DNA from: Dryococelus australis
Lineage: Eukaryota; Arthropoda; Insecta; Phasmatodea; Phasmatidae
Assembly (NCBI GenBank): GCA_029891345.1
Contig: CM057009.1
Span: 231,003,178 to 231,067,177 of the forward strand
Direction of reading: 5' to 3'
DNA length: 64,000 nt
Under the pieces are notes generated by a model. The model had not been told where the DNA came from, ran no database searches, and saw only the letters and a list, made by a program, of their open reading frames with translations. This document shows, in pieces, positions 12,181-22,832 of this stretch. Position 1 is the first letter of the stretch; each line of letters starts with the position of its first letter. The translations under genes were made by a program, and so were the position numbers.

Positions 12181-12730
12181 CACTCGAACTCAGTTAGAGA
12201 AAGAGAACTGTTAGTCGAACAATATTTGAAAGGCAGATAACATCGTATCAACAAACTCAATATATATCTTAACAGTTATTTTCCAGGTGTGGGATTCCAA
12301 CCCACGCTCCTATTAAGGGATCCAGAGCTTAAATCTAGCACCTTAAGCTGCTCAACCAACCTAACAATTACATAAAACATTGTATTATAGTGAAAAGTGT
12401 TAAACTTTACCTTGGTTGACATAATAATACCTTAACCTTATATTCAAAATCGGCTGTACAGACAACAGCATCATAATTTATACCAAACTTTTAATTTCGC
12501 AAAAAAAACCATAAAACCTTCGCGATGTAGAGCACTCTGAGAAAACCAAAAGACATTCGTCCAGAAGAAAACTCATTACATGTATGCTCCCTATAGTATA
12601 GATAATTATCTATATCATATACATATACTCCTATCTTATATATAATTATATGTTTATATTCCTTTGTGTGGAATAATCTAATGATAGTGTAAACTTTTTA
12701 TGATAAGAAAATACTAACAACAGGTGAAGA
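12014..12730. repeat. 717-bp segment bounded by 63-bp inverted repeats
   Basis: Left arm 12,014-12,076 and right arm 12,668-12,730 are inverted copies with three mismatches in 63 bp by my count; both start or end with TCTTCACCTGTTGTTAGTAT or its complement (one base differs at the end). The 590-bp centre contains the tRNA-Leu-like gene at 12,282-12,365. I see no clear target-site duplication. It may be a MITE-like unit, an inverted duplication within M2, or a fold-back formed during decay. Confidence 0.8.
12282..12365 (-). tRNA. tRNA-Leu(UAA)-like gene or young pseudogene
   Basis: The minus strand folds as a class II tRNA of 84 nt. Acceptor 5' GTTAGGT pairs four bases plus two G-T with the 3' side, the outermost pair is a mismatch. 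A box TTGGTTGAGCAGCTTAAGG matches the leucine type. The anticodon stem CTAGA/TCTGG encloses loop TTTAAGC, giving anticodon TAA. A variable arm with TCC/GGA and a perfect five-pair T stem GTGGG/CCCAC follow. The T loop is TTGGAAT rather than the usual TTCGAAT, which would weaken the B box. It lies in the AT-rich M2 block inside an inverted repeat. Host tRNA pseudogene, tRNA-derived repeat and element-borne tRNA are all possible. Confidence 0.68.
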
Positions 12731-12849
12731 TTTATATGTCTCAAATTTGTTTCATCTTGTCGAAATATACACACAAAATTTTTAATGCGAAATGTGGAGA
12801 ACAATACTATAACTACAATTGACAAAATGAATCATGTTGTTGATAAAAT

Positions 12850-13370
12850 ACCACTGTAAATATTCCCAGAGGCCACTACGATGTTGCATCTTTGAAAGAA
12901 GCTATATATTCGATTGGACCATTTTCAAAATACAACATTGAAATAACAACAGACATTGTGAAAAATAGAATAACAATTATAACCAAGTTTGATATTAAAC
13001 TTGATGATCACTTATATCTGATATTCTTGGTTTCGAAAGAAAATTAACTATTAAAAAATACAAAGTTGTCTTGAACCCTAAATTGCTTATATTTTTTTCC
13101 ATATAAAACAATCAATGATCATTATAACTTTAAATAATATGATGAACCTAATCATTTGGAAACAGACATAATTGCTAGTTTTCCACCAAAAACTATGTTT
13201 GATTTTAGAGATTATATAATTTATGAGCCCCCATATCCAATATTTTATCAGATTAATAATGAGCAATTTAACAACACTGTTCTATAAATTAAAGACAAAA
13301 ATTTTAAATTTATTTATTTTGACGGTGGTGACATCGACGTTGTTTTGGAGAATAAAGATGTTTAAAATTT
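12850..13370 (+). pseudogene. M2: minor capsid (penton-type) protein, decayed
   Basis: Seen on the plus strand: NIPRGHYDVASLKEAI (about 12,862-12,910), then NIEITTDIVKNRITIITKFD, a break, later DYIIYEPPYPIFYQINN (about 13,213-13,262) and a C-terminal stretch with IKDKNFKFIYFDGGDIDVVL (about 13,292-13,350). Polinton minor capsid proteins, a single-jelly-roll penton type, typically show a GxYxxxxLxxxI block and end with an IxDxxGxxIxFxGxxIxxxL strand; both patterns are visible. The N-terminal block with the SIPN motif seen at 39.9 kb was not found, so the 5' part is lost or lies before 12,850 beyond recognition. It is transcribed away from the polymerase. Moderately sure of the family. Confidence 0.62.
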
Positions 13371-13557
13371 TACTTTTTTTTTTTACATAAAGGGCAACCT
13401 GTTTTAGAGCCTCTTTGATATCTCCAAAATAACATTTGTGTCATTTCAGTGGTCGGCTAACCAATTGCTGAATTATTCAACTCTCATTTATAAAATATAA
13501 ATATTTTCTTAGGAAATTTAAAGGAGGACTGGCAGTTCCCCTTAAGAGGTGCATAAA

Positions 13558-16500
13558 TTATAAAACTTTTCTTTCATAAATAGGTGGTATCCAAAATGGA
13601 AACCACCTCTCATTAATAAAAGTATAAATTTTGATATCAATATGGAAAGTATCTATTTTATTTTCTAATATAATTCTCTTGTCATCACAAGTACTCAGTT
13701 CTTTTTTAATAACTTCTATTGTATATATTTTGTGTTTCTCACTTCTTATCAAATTCATTGTCCTATATTGAATTTTCTCATCAAACACACATTTCTTATA
13801 GTCATCAAAATTAATTCTGTTATTGACTGCACATTTTTCCATACCTTTTGCTCTTTTATTTTGTTTATCCTCAACTCTGTATGCATACATCTTTTCTCGT
13901 AAACCAACTTATTATATAATTACATTGCCATTACACTCATCTTTCATTTTGCAAAAAAAATTTTTATTTATTTGTCGCATGTTATAAATATTGTCTTTTG
14001 GATAATCACTTGTATAAAATTTATCTAACATTGACTTCATGTCTTCATATAAATCGTATGTTTTAATGTTTGGTATCTTGGCAACACAATTCAATGTTGT
14101 CAACATATTTGGCTTTATAATTTTATAATGAAAATTGTACGTTAATTCTTTCGAAATATCCAAAATGGCCATGCCCACATATATTGGCTTATTAGAATTT
14201 TACATTAGTTTTATTTGTGTGAATAGCGGCAAGATTCTCATTAAATATAGTCCTTTTCTTAAAATTTACCTTGGCCACTAATTTCTCGCAATTTTTTTTC
14301 ACTTGAAACTAGTTTTATATCAATTCTGTTTGTTATATTCTCCATTGTTTTATCAAACACAGAATTATTCATCAGTTTATAGAAGGCCTTTTCAAATTTC
14401 GTTTTTGAATTTGTCTTCATCATTGTGTAGAAATCCAATATACTTTTTCAACCAATTAGATAGATTAAATGTCAATATTCTATGTATTTTAATCAGTTTT
14501 GATCAATTATTTCAGCATTGTTTCAAACTACAATAACGTAGTAGATATTTTTCTCTTTTATGCAAAGTTGTTAATAGTTAAGATTCATTGGTTCATAGAA
14601 CAAACTTATTTTCTGGACAAAATGGAAGATATTCGTGTAAATTAGGTAGTTCTTGTGGATATACTAAATCAACTTCTATTATATAATCAAACTGAAAATC
14701 GTTTTTCAAATTTAATATTTTTTCACTCCGATAATCTAAATCTATTAATGAATAATAAACCCACTCAGAACCCTCATATGGTCAATGTTGCGACATTTCG
14801 CAACCATATAAATTATTTTCAATGAGATATGCTAAATAATTTTGATTCTTGATTTGAGTTAAAATCTTCCAAATATTTCTTATTTGCTTTAACATATTGC
14901 TTACAACAATGTGAAACACCATCTGGAATTCCTTTTTCAATCATTAAAATCATATCATATTCATGTAATAATTCTAGTGATTATTTAGTCATTTTTAACA
15001 TTGCGTCCCGCGATAAACCTGGTGCTGTAATGTACCACACAAGGTCTATACCATAAGTTTTTACATGTGTTTCTAAAATTTTCGAATATTTCTGCAAATA
15101 ATAGTACATAACTTTTTAAATATAAATCATGATATTCGCCAAGATATTTTATATTAAATTCGTTCCAGATATTTTTTGCATGTTCGTATTTATCATCAGA
15201 TATACTACTTTTATTTAATTTATTTAAAAAAATCACTCTTTGGGAGAAGTTGCATTTTGTAACATTTGATAACCAAATATATTTTATCTTTTGGAAATGT
15301 TTTTGTGTGCGCTTCATTTGTTCTTTAGTTAAATTATATGATCATTTATCTAAACTACTAGCCAAAAGTTTGAATGTGTCTATAAACCTCATCCTCAAAT
15401 GAGCTGTTTTTTCCCAAAAGTTATAAACGTTTCTTTGTTATTCACAAGTATATCATCTTTTTTTCACGATAGTCCATCTCTTTAATGAATAAGTGAGCAT
15501 AATAACCAGCTAAGTTTTGAAAAAAATTGCTACGAAATTTGGTAATTTTAATTGTATATTACAATTGTTGCATTTTGGCTTAGTAAATGATCCACTTATA
15601 TAATCATGGTAGTGCTTTGTTTTATTGTCCTTAGAATATTCACACTGCATATAGTGCATTTTTTAGATTTATTGTATAATAATTTTTCTTCTTTTGTTAG
15701 TGGATGCATTGGCTCAATGTGTGAATATATTTCACCAATTTATTCTACTTCTCTTTTTAATTGACTCTATAAACATGTTATGCGCATCTTAGCATCGATA
15801 TACAACTGGTAGTTTATAATCACCATAAGCAGATACAATATAATAGCAAAAACCAGAAGCTTCGTGTAGCTGATATTTCATTGTGTATGATATATCATTC
15901 AACTTTACATCACTGTTATTTATTTGCTCATTTGTAAGATTATATTTTTCTTTGAGTATTTCGTTGTAAATACCATTATCGATATCGTTCTCGGTGAAAA
16001 TTGAATTTTTTTTTTTAGTTAAATTTTGTAATTTCTCTTGGATTTGGTTTGATGGTAGAAATTTTCTTCAATATTTATTCAAAATCTGCTTATATTGCGA
16101 AAGGAACTTTCGTGTTGTGTTTTATATTTTTAATTTCTAATTGTTCGCCTTTTGAGAGCAAGATTAACTTCACTATTTCATTTTTTGAAAAATATTCTGT
16201 GTGTTTATTTAATGTCTCTTGAGAATAACACAACTTAAGACACATATCGCAAATATAAAGTTTACTTTTGTGTTTATTTTTTTGTGCTGAAAGGAAATTC
16301 GGAAAGTCCTTAAACCAACAATAATGTGAGTTTTCACCATTTTTATAATAAAATAAATTTATGTGTTGGTCCTTTCTATTTTTTGTAAACTTTAGTGGAT
16401 AAACTTTGAATTAATCATCAATAGAGTAAACATTTATAGAAATATCAATTTGGTTTTCTATTTTTGGAATATCATCAATTTTTAATGGATATTCATACTT

Positions 16501-17502
16501 ATCTAATGCTTTCTCGATATTGAGACCCACATTTTTATAGTTAAATATTCTCTGTGGGCCTTTAACAGCAGGAAACAGTGCAGATTTTATTGCCCAAAAG
16601 AAAACATTTTTGAGCAATATCTTTTCAGTAATGCATAATTTTTTATTCTTAATCGGTTCTGGTATTTGAATATATGATGATCCATTTAATGGATTATACT
16701 TATTTATGGCTAGTTGCAACCCAATTATGCTATATAAGGCCCAATCTGAGGTGCTTCTTTCAATATTTTCTATTTGTGCATTTATTTCATTTATTGTTTG
16801 CTTGTAATTTTTTTTAATGTCTCCTTCATTCAATATTGTAAATGTGTGTGAGTGAATGTCGTTGAAAATCGATTCTCGCCGGTTTTTCGGCTTCGAAAAT
16901 GAGCAGCAATGTTAATGTTATACTTTACAGCTCTAAGTTTTATAAGTCGATCATGTAAAATTTTTAATATTTGTTGCTTTACCGAAGCTGAAAAATATCT
17001 GGGCAACACTATATTAAAATTATTTTCAATGATGTATTTTGATAACTTGCACATAAAAGCTTTCTCAACTTCGTATGTGTTATTCGTTTTTCTATTTATG
17101 TTGTTCACATATACACAATTGGAAAAGGGGAAAATTTCTTTTGAAACCATTTTAGAATTTCTATATATTATTTTGCCATTTGGAAAAGGTAAATTTGCAA
17201 AGTTTCTTTTTATTTGTTCATTTTTAATTATAGGCATTAGAGTTGCAATTAAATCAGATTTCTTAAGTTATGTATATTATTAATGTTAAAGCTTTTAGCT
17301 TTAGTTCTAAATTCAGCAACTGTTAAATCATTATGTTCGAGATAGGATTTTTTAATTTTTATTGGTTTTTTGAATAATATTTTCAATAAGACCATATTTA
17401 TGTGATTTATATCATTTTCTTCATTTTTAATCCTCTCACTATAATTCTCATCTCATGCAATCTCTTTTCTCTCAACTCACTCACTAGGTTACTTGTTTCC
17501 AT
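13558..17502 (-). pseudogene. polB: M2: protein-primed DNA polymerase B, nearly full length but broken
   Basis: Replicative family B polymerase of Polintons. Blocks in order: a possible first segment METSNLVSELREKR (17,502 down), a SAP-like stretch TVAEFRTKAKSFNI (about 17,300), SDWALYSIIGLQLAINKYNP then GSSYIQIPEP (about 16,640-16,770), AKNIWNEFNIKYLGEYHDLY (about 15,115-15,180), motif A region ENNLYGCEMSQ (about 14,785-14,820), KIHRILTF (about 14,470), [19 protein letters not shown] (about 14,220-14,275), GMAILDISKELTYNFHY (about 14,128-14,178), YDLYEDMKSMLDKF, KMYAYRVEDKQNKRAKGMEK (about 13,830-13,890) and CDDKRIIL. The motif A aspartate position appears as isoleucine and motif C falls in a frame-shifted segment where only DT of the usual DTDS is left. 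Many stops. Length fits a ~1,200-residue polymerase. Divergent from the BRO fragment with under 50 bp between them. Confidence 0.92.
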
Positions 17503-17538
17503 TTTTATATATAATACATTTTATAATAATAAAAATTT

Positions 17539-18228
17539 ATGAAGTCAGCGAATGCTGAGTTTCACTTAGAATATCTATTGCTGCAATGTGCGTGTTACTT
17601 TTTATGCCTTTTTAGAGAATGGTTATATACATATGTTCCGCTTTCGCATTACACTTTCTCTTTATTAATTTATTATGTTGTTAATAAAAAATCAACAATT
17701 GGTATCAATGAAGTTCGCTTATATTCTTTAATTTTGTCATCTAAAAAATAAGAAGCTTAACAATTCAAAAAATATGTTACAAAATAAATTTTACCATCAA
17801 TTCGTAAATTTGGCGAATATGAATTACATAAAGTAATGAAATTAAAAGGTATAAAATTAAAACAATTAGAGAAATCAAATAAAATGATAGAAAAAGAAGT
17901 TAATCATTTAAAAGATACAAATAAAATGTAATATGCTAACATTGCAAATTTAACAGAAACAGTTGATAAAGCCGTATATGTATTAAATCGCAGAAATGAG
18001 GTAATTAGAGAAATGGCTCCTCATGTTGTACTACAAACACAAAACCAAAATTTTAATCCAACTTTTGTTCTTCTAAAAGTATTTGATGATAATTGTGAAT
18101 TTGATTATTATGTTATTAGAACTCAAAGAAAAAATCTTCAAAGAAGTATGCTTACAATTATAATTGTACACCCAAATTGTGAAGAATTTATGATATTAGA
18201 ATATATTCTAGATTCAATAAATTTATAA
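17539..18228 (+). pseudogene. bro: M2: BRO family protein, second half of BRO-N domain plus C-terminal region
   Basis: BRO (baculovirus repeated ORF) proteins are DNA-binding proteins of insect DNA viruses. Seen on the plus strand: NEVRLYSLILSSKK (about 17,708-17,748), then past stops QFKKYVTK and ILPSIRKFGEYELHK (about 17,790-17,835), the typical end of a BRO-N domain; a lysine-rich, probably coiled-coil stretch KLKQLEKSNKMIEKEVNHLK (about 17,855-17,915); then TVDKAVYVLNRRNEVI and a C-terminal part with DYYVIRTQRKNLQRSM (about 18,103-18,150). The order BRO-N, coil, then a YYVIRxQ block matches BRO-like proteins of entomopoxviruses, iridoviruses and relatives. The N-terminal half of BRO-N is missing here but occurs at 18.63 kb. 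At least three stops. Very AT-rich, like its neighbours. Confidence 0.78.
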
Positions 18229-18624
18229 CAAAGAATGAAGGAAACAATGAATTTAATCATTGAATTTTTCTATAACTATTTTAATATAGTCGGAAACAAT
18301 TATACTCACAACAATTGATGAATTATATAAACATTCTCTGTCGAATTGAGTAAGAAACAAATTTTTATTTTTATTCATTATGGTACGCTCGTACCTCCTG
18401 AAAAACTAGGAGGGAATAAGAGAAATTCAGTGAAAATTCTTTAAAAATCAATTTATAAATTATCTGTTTTATTAATGAATTTGGTCTATATTTTATAAAA
18501 TTATATTATTCAATTCTTTGTTTTAAATTTAAAAAATTATAAAAACACTATTCCCAATTTAAAAAATGGTCGAATCACTATAAAAACAACTAGAGATCTT
18601 AAACCTAGAAGCTAACAATGAAAA

Positions 18625-18765
18625 TATTACATAATTAATTTATTTATTTTCAACAATGAAAAAATTAATGTTTTGCTATATGTCAAAAATGACCCTTGGT
18701 TTAGAGGAAAAGATGTTGCTGAAATTTTACTATATAGAAACAGAAAAAAAAAACCATTATAGGCC
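18625..18765 (+). pseudogene. bro: M2: first half of a BRO-N domain (second bro copy or displaced 5' part)
   Basis: Seen: NLFIFNNEKINVLLYVKNDP followed by WFRGKDVAEILLYRNRKKKP and a stop. The D-PWF-GKDVA-xLGY pattern is the hallmark start of a BRO-N domain, including the tryptophan and the GKDVA block. What follows at 18,766-19,128 is an open frame without BRO similarity. Because the fragment at 17.54 kb lacks just this part, either two bro genes have each lost a different half, or one gene has been rearranged. Confidence 0.72.
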
Positions 18766-19127
18766 ATGTTTGTGCAAACCATAAAAATAGTTTTAATTTC
18801 TGAATCAGCATCTTTTTTAACACATAATCTGCTATATGTATATCCAAAAATATTTTATTTGCCGCATCTTTTTTATCTACAGTTTCACCTATATAAAAAT
18901 ATTCTTAACCCCAGAAAAGAAACATATGATTTGGTAAAATCAAAACAAGTGCTTACCTCACTTTTTAAAAAAGAAACACTCATATTGCATTGTGAATCTA
19001 TATGTATTTATCTTCAGCAATATTATCAAAGTTTTTATTCAAAGATTCGATTAATGGTTTCCCAAATATATCGTTCATTTAATAACATAGAAATTATATC
19101 GCGAAACTTAAAATTTCTCGAAAAATG
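18766..19127. other. Open frame without recognisable family
   Basis: The plus strand is open for about 120 codons, rich in L, I, Y and F as expected for random AT-rich DNA. The minus strand, which would continue past the protease, also shows no motif. I do not claim a gene. Confidence 0.4.
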
Positions 19128-19460
19128 ATAAAATACTATTAAACATAACTGTCCACAATTAACTGAATCTAAATTCTGAATTCCATCATCATTGTAATAA
19201 AATTATTGTTTTTAAATAAATAATTAAATTATTAGGAATGCTGCCTCCGAATGAATCAAAATAATACATATTATTATTTTCTTTAAAATAGCAAACACAA
19301 TGAGTGCCAGGACTTGTTAAAAAATCTAAATCAACCACACCAGATTCTATTTTTAGCATATGTTTTGGTATTTCATCAGTCATACAAACATTTCTGAAAT
19401 TTTTAATATTAAATTATTTTACATATTTTCAATATCGATATTAGATAATGGAGCTAATAT
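19128..19460 (-). pseudogene. M2: adenain-like maturation protease (C5 family), decayed
   Basis: This cysteine protease processes capsid and core proteins during virion maturation in adenoviruses and Polintons. Seen on the minus strand: SNIDIENM near the start, MTDEIPKHM, GVVDLDFL, SPGTHCVCYFKENNNMYYFD (with the catalytic His of GTH and the acidic residue of YYFDSFGG), and, after a frame change, a C-terminal block IQNLDSVNCGQLCLIVFYHF (about 19,130-19,190) holding the glutamine and the NCG cysteine expected for the active site. The catalytic residues are thus still present but split between frames, with at least two stops. It follows the core-like and PLA2 segments on the same strand. Confidence 0.86.
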
Positions 19461-19860
19461 TTTTTTGGCCTTGCACTTTTATTCGCAACTACACCACTAC
19501 CAGACTTGTTTTCCATTGCTAAATTGTGTCTCTGTTGTTCTTCTAATTATTTTTTATTTTTTTTAGTTTGTTCAACAGAATTATAAATTGCACTACCTCC
19601 TCCAGCTATTGTGCCAAGAGCTCCTAAGGTTGCAAATAAAATAGATAAAATTCCTCCATGTTGTAAACCACTTCCTGTTTTTTCATTGGCCATTTTTTTA
19701 GCTGTTGGGAATGGTAAAGTTAATTTAAAACTTTTTCCTTATTTCAAATTTTTTTTTCAAGTTGTTCTTTTGTTACAAATTTATCTATACCCGAATCTCT
19801 TAATTGATAATTGGGTATATCAAACGTTAAACTTTTTATCTTTATTCAATTAAGAAAAAT
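19460..19860 (-). pseudogene. M2: small core-like protein with glycine-rich hydrophobic segment
   Basis: Seen on the minus strand: FVTKEQLEKK upstream, then LTLPFPTAKKMANEKTGSGL, GILSILFATLGALGTIAGGG (a hydrophobic glycine/alanine-rich segment), AIYNSVEQTKKNKK, EEQQRHNLAMENKSGSG and SARPKKY. A hydrophobic Gly-rich segment followed by a basic tail, placed just before the protease, is the pattern reported for adenovirus pX/Mu- or pVI-like core proteins in adintoviruses and Polintons. I assign it by position and composition, not by conserved active residues. One or two stops are present. Confidence 0.52.
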
Positions 19861-19904
19861 ATATATAATAGTAAAATTATTGAATGAGTTAATCTTTTAA
19901 TGCC

Positions 19905-20344
19905 CCAAACTAATTTCTTTTCGTAAACATTGTTGAGGCAACAGCTGCAGAAGCAATTTTTTTCTCCAATTGGAGTATTTTTATCTAGCATAATTTCTTT
20001 TGCTTCTATATGTAAATTTTATCTGCTTCATACATATATTCTAAACCTTTATGTTCTGTATATGCAATATCCTGAAATTTGTAAGCTGGATCTAATTTAT
20101 TCACTCCAGCATCTCCTCTTTTCAATACTTAATTTAATTTTGTAATTGGTCCTCAATAGTTATATCCTGGCAAATGTATTTCGGGCAAATTCAAATTGTT
20201 TAATGCCCAGTTTATCACACCATCTCCACGGAGTTCAGAATTCCAAAATGAGTGCGGAATAACATTTAAAACTCTTATAAGATATGGTATGCCTTTCAGG
20301 TTATTCACAACAAAATCAGATAGTTTATGGTTTAGAATATTCAT
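19905..20344 (-). pseudogene. M2: protein with parvovirus-type phospholipase A2 domain, decayed
   Basis: Some adintoviruses, Polintons and parvoviruses carry a PLA2 domain thought to help the particle leave the endosome. Seen on the minus strand: NILNHKLSDFVVNN at the start (20,344 down), LNLPEIHLPGYNY (20,153-20,191), a stop, GPITKL, another stop, LKRGDAGVNKLD, FQDIAY (about 20,060-20,078) and YEADKI. The order PGYNY-GP-TKL, KRGD-GVN-LD and xxDIAY matches this domain. In the family the DIAY block is preceded by the catalytic histidine; here that position reads glutamine, and the calcium-loop glycine pattern is altered. So it is inactive on several counts. The same strand continues into the core-like protein and protease. 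Confidence 0.75.
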
Positions 20345-21260
20345 AATGTTTACTTTTTCATTGTGATAATTTTTTTTCCAGAATTTTCTTCACTGTGAAT
20401 AATTAATAATCTATCAATTAATTTTCCAAAATTGTCCATCCAAATTTATTCTTTCCACAAATTATTATATTTTTTTAATGACATCTCCAATTTTCAAATC
20501 ATCATCACGAAACCCTCCAGTCTACATTTTGCTTTCAATTTATCTTTTTGTATAACTTGATAAATGGGTCTAATTATATCTATATATTTCCACTTCTTAC
20601 TCGAAGCAATATGCATTTTAGGATTATATTCTTGATATACGCATTTGTTGCTTTATCAATTTCTGCATAATTTTTATAGTCCTCATTAGTAAATTTATTT
20701 TTGCCTGTGTTTTCATCTACAAGGTCAAATTTTTTACTTTTCGTTAACAAATTAGTGAGACTCTCTGTTAAATTATAATTTTCATTTTTGATAAATAAAA
20801 AAATCACCATTAATTTTTTATTTTGTATCTCCATTTTAAAAACTGTAGCCAATTCTTCACAAACCAAATTTATCATCAATAACATTAATATTTTCAGAAA
20901 TTTATTTCCCTAATTTTATAGTAGAAATGACTGCTATAGGTGGCAAATTTTTTAATGGCGTAACACCCATTGGTGAATTTGGGAATAATTATCTTTCAAA
21001 AGATGTTTTTCCGGTGTTGGTGAATAATCTAAATTTTTTTGCAGCAACAGGTACTAGTACTGTTATTAAATTTTTATTTTCTTTATTTGTTCTACTTTTT
21101 TGTCTATATTTTGTAATTCACGAATTATTGGTAGATATTTTTTCTTGTTTTTTCATATTCTACCTCATGGTTCTTTTTATAAATTCTATGCTTCTCGAAG
21201 AACAATTTCACTCGTTGAACTTCTTCTGAAAAATTTATTTATATCATTATTTTTATATTT
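20345..21260 (-). pseudogene. M2: possible decayed coding region, unrecognised
   Basis: Between the PLA2 segment and the capsid gene the minus strand has one open frame (20,580-20,885) with NYNLTESLTNLLTKSKKFDL and a further charged stretch near 21,200 (VKLFFEKHRIYKKNHEVEYE). Both look like parts of a real, lysine- and glutamate-rich protein rather than the reverse of a gene. Read on the plus strand, the same DNA gives only hydrophobic AT-rich frames. I know no family for it. Confidence 0.35.
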
Positions 21261-21264
21261 ATAA

Positions 21265-22022
21265 ATGAGTTATAAAAGTATTGAGAGTTTTGAGAGACAA
21301 ACTTTTCCCCCAACTGATCATACGAGGGGGAATTTGAATATTTACAATAATAGAATCGAGTTTGATATTTCCATAGAAGATGGCTTACGTTTTCGAATAA
21401 TATAACCTAGTAAAGAGATATAAAAATGGAACGGAGGCAAAATATGAAAAATGAGAAAATATTGATGTTTGTTCTAATTTTGTTTCCATTTCAGTTTTCT
21501 AGAGTAGAAATCTCAAAACATGGACATATTATTGAGGCTGTTGATAAACCAGGAATAACTTCAACAATGATGAATGCTTTGTTAAGATTGCCAGGTGGAC
21601 AAAATTATTTAGAGTCTTCTGGCCTTGATAGTAAATTTCGAGTAAAATCTGTCAAAGTGATAAAATGAATTTTTGTATCCATTCAGATATTTGTTTGGTT
21701 TTATTCGAGACAGCAATGAAATTTACTGGAAAGGTGGGTTAAAAATAATTTTTCCCGAAATTCGTTTCGTAACAATTGTCTATTTGTTTATCAAACTAAG
21801 AAAGCAGATGGCACTACAATTGATAGAGATTATGCTGATCCAGGTAAAATTTTTATTTATAAAGTTGAAATTTTGTGACTATTGTTGAATACGAATCAAA
21901 CACATCAATTGCAATTAAAAGATATATATATATATATATCTTTTAATTGCATTTATGCATTTATGCATTTATTTGCATGCCATTGCAATGCAACCAAATA
22001 TGCATTTAATTGCAAAAAAAAG

Positions 22023-22058
<36 letters not shown>

Positions 22059-22688
22059 TCAAATTTAGATTAGTTTTAAGTGTTGGAAATTTTTAGAAAA
22101 AGAAGTTCCTGCTGGGACAACTGTGTTTAATTTTGATATAAAAGATCAGTTTAATAACTTACAATTTAACATGTGCGATTTTGTAATTGTAGGCTTTCAA
22201 CTAATAGAAAAAATCTAGCCGACCAAACTGTTCACGCTTCTATGTTCGATCATTGTAATGTGAGAAATATTTATGTTAAAAATGCAATAAATGGAAATTT
22301 TCTAAAGGAAAATTGGAATCTATATATTGAAAATGATCTTTGTATTAAAATGTTTCTCGCTTTTAATGATTTTAGAAATTCAAGAACAAAATTAAATACT
22401 ATATATAGAAATAATGAACTTTATTAAAAGCCTACTGCTAACTATCATGACGATAACATTTATTATTCATTTTGGGGACGAAAACCATTATATGTTATTG
22501 ACTGCCTGTATAGAAAAACTGCAGAAGTTAAAGATAAAGCAAATATTAAAATTAGTGTAGATTTTTAAAAAGCTGTTGAGGCTGGTACAATTTGTAATGT
22601 TGTTTTAATTAGCCAACCAAATGTAACTTATGATTATCAAAAAGAAATTGTCACTTCAGATATATCAATTTTTAATTTTATTAATTAA
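21265..22688 (+). pseudogene. MCP: M2: double-jelly-roll major capsid protein (hexon type), decayed
   Basis: Main shell protein of Polinton-like particles. Seen on the plus strand from ATG at 21,265: FERQTFPPTDHTRGNLNIYN, NRIEFDISIEDGL, VEISKHGHIIEAVDKPGITS and YLESSGLDSKF, then a damaged middle; KEVPAGTTVFNFDIKDQFNN (about 22,098-22,160), FVIVGFQ (about 22,179), and past a frame change TVHASMFDHCNVRNIYV (about 22,220-22,275), RKPLYVIDC (about 22,480) and NIKISVDF, ending at the stop at 22,686-22,688. VIVGFQ followed by FDHCNxxNI, and a later PLxVIDC, are features I know from insect Polinton capsid proteins; the copy at 40.29-41.24 kb shows IIIGLQTRR and PLMVFDLSKQ at the same places. A palindromic AT insertion interrupts it at about 21.9-22.06 kb. 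Confidence 0.8.
21897..22060. repeat. Palindromic TA-rich insertion inside the capsid relic
   Basis: 21,910-21,951 is a perfect 42-bp palindrome: TGCAATTAAAAG, a TA run, and the reverse complement. It is followed by ATGCATTT-type repeats and, at about 22,024-22,056, a second (TA)n run. Neighbouring capsid-like sequence resumes on both sides, so this is probably a later insertion or slippage product. Confidence 0.75.
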
Positions 22689-22832
22689 CAGAAACAAGAA
22701 ATTGTTTCGATATTTTAATGCAATTGTTTAGATACGTGGTTGATTTGTTTTATCGAATGAAAAGTAATTTTTTTTTTAATCTAAGTGAACTTTTTCCTTT
22801 CTCTTGTGCTTATATGCACACATTTTTTTATA

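Noticed and set aside
11205..22688. A functional virus or active Polinton
   Set aside because: Polymerase, capsid, protease and PLA2 segments all carry stops and frameshifts, and the ATPase is truncated.
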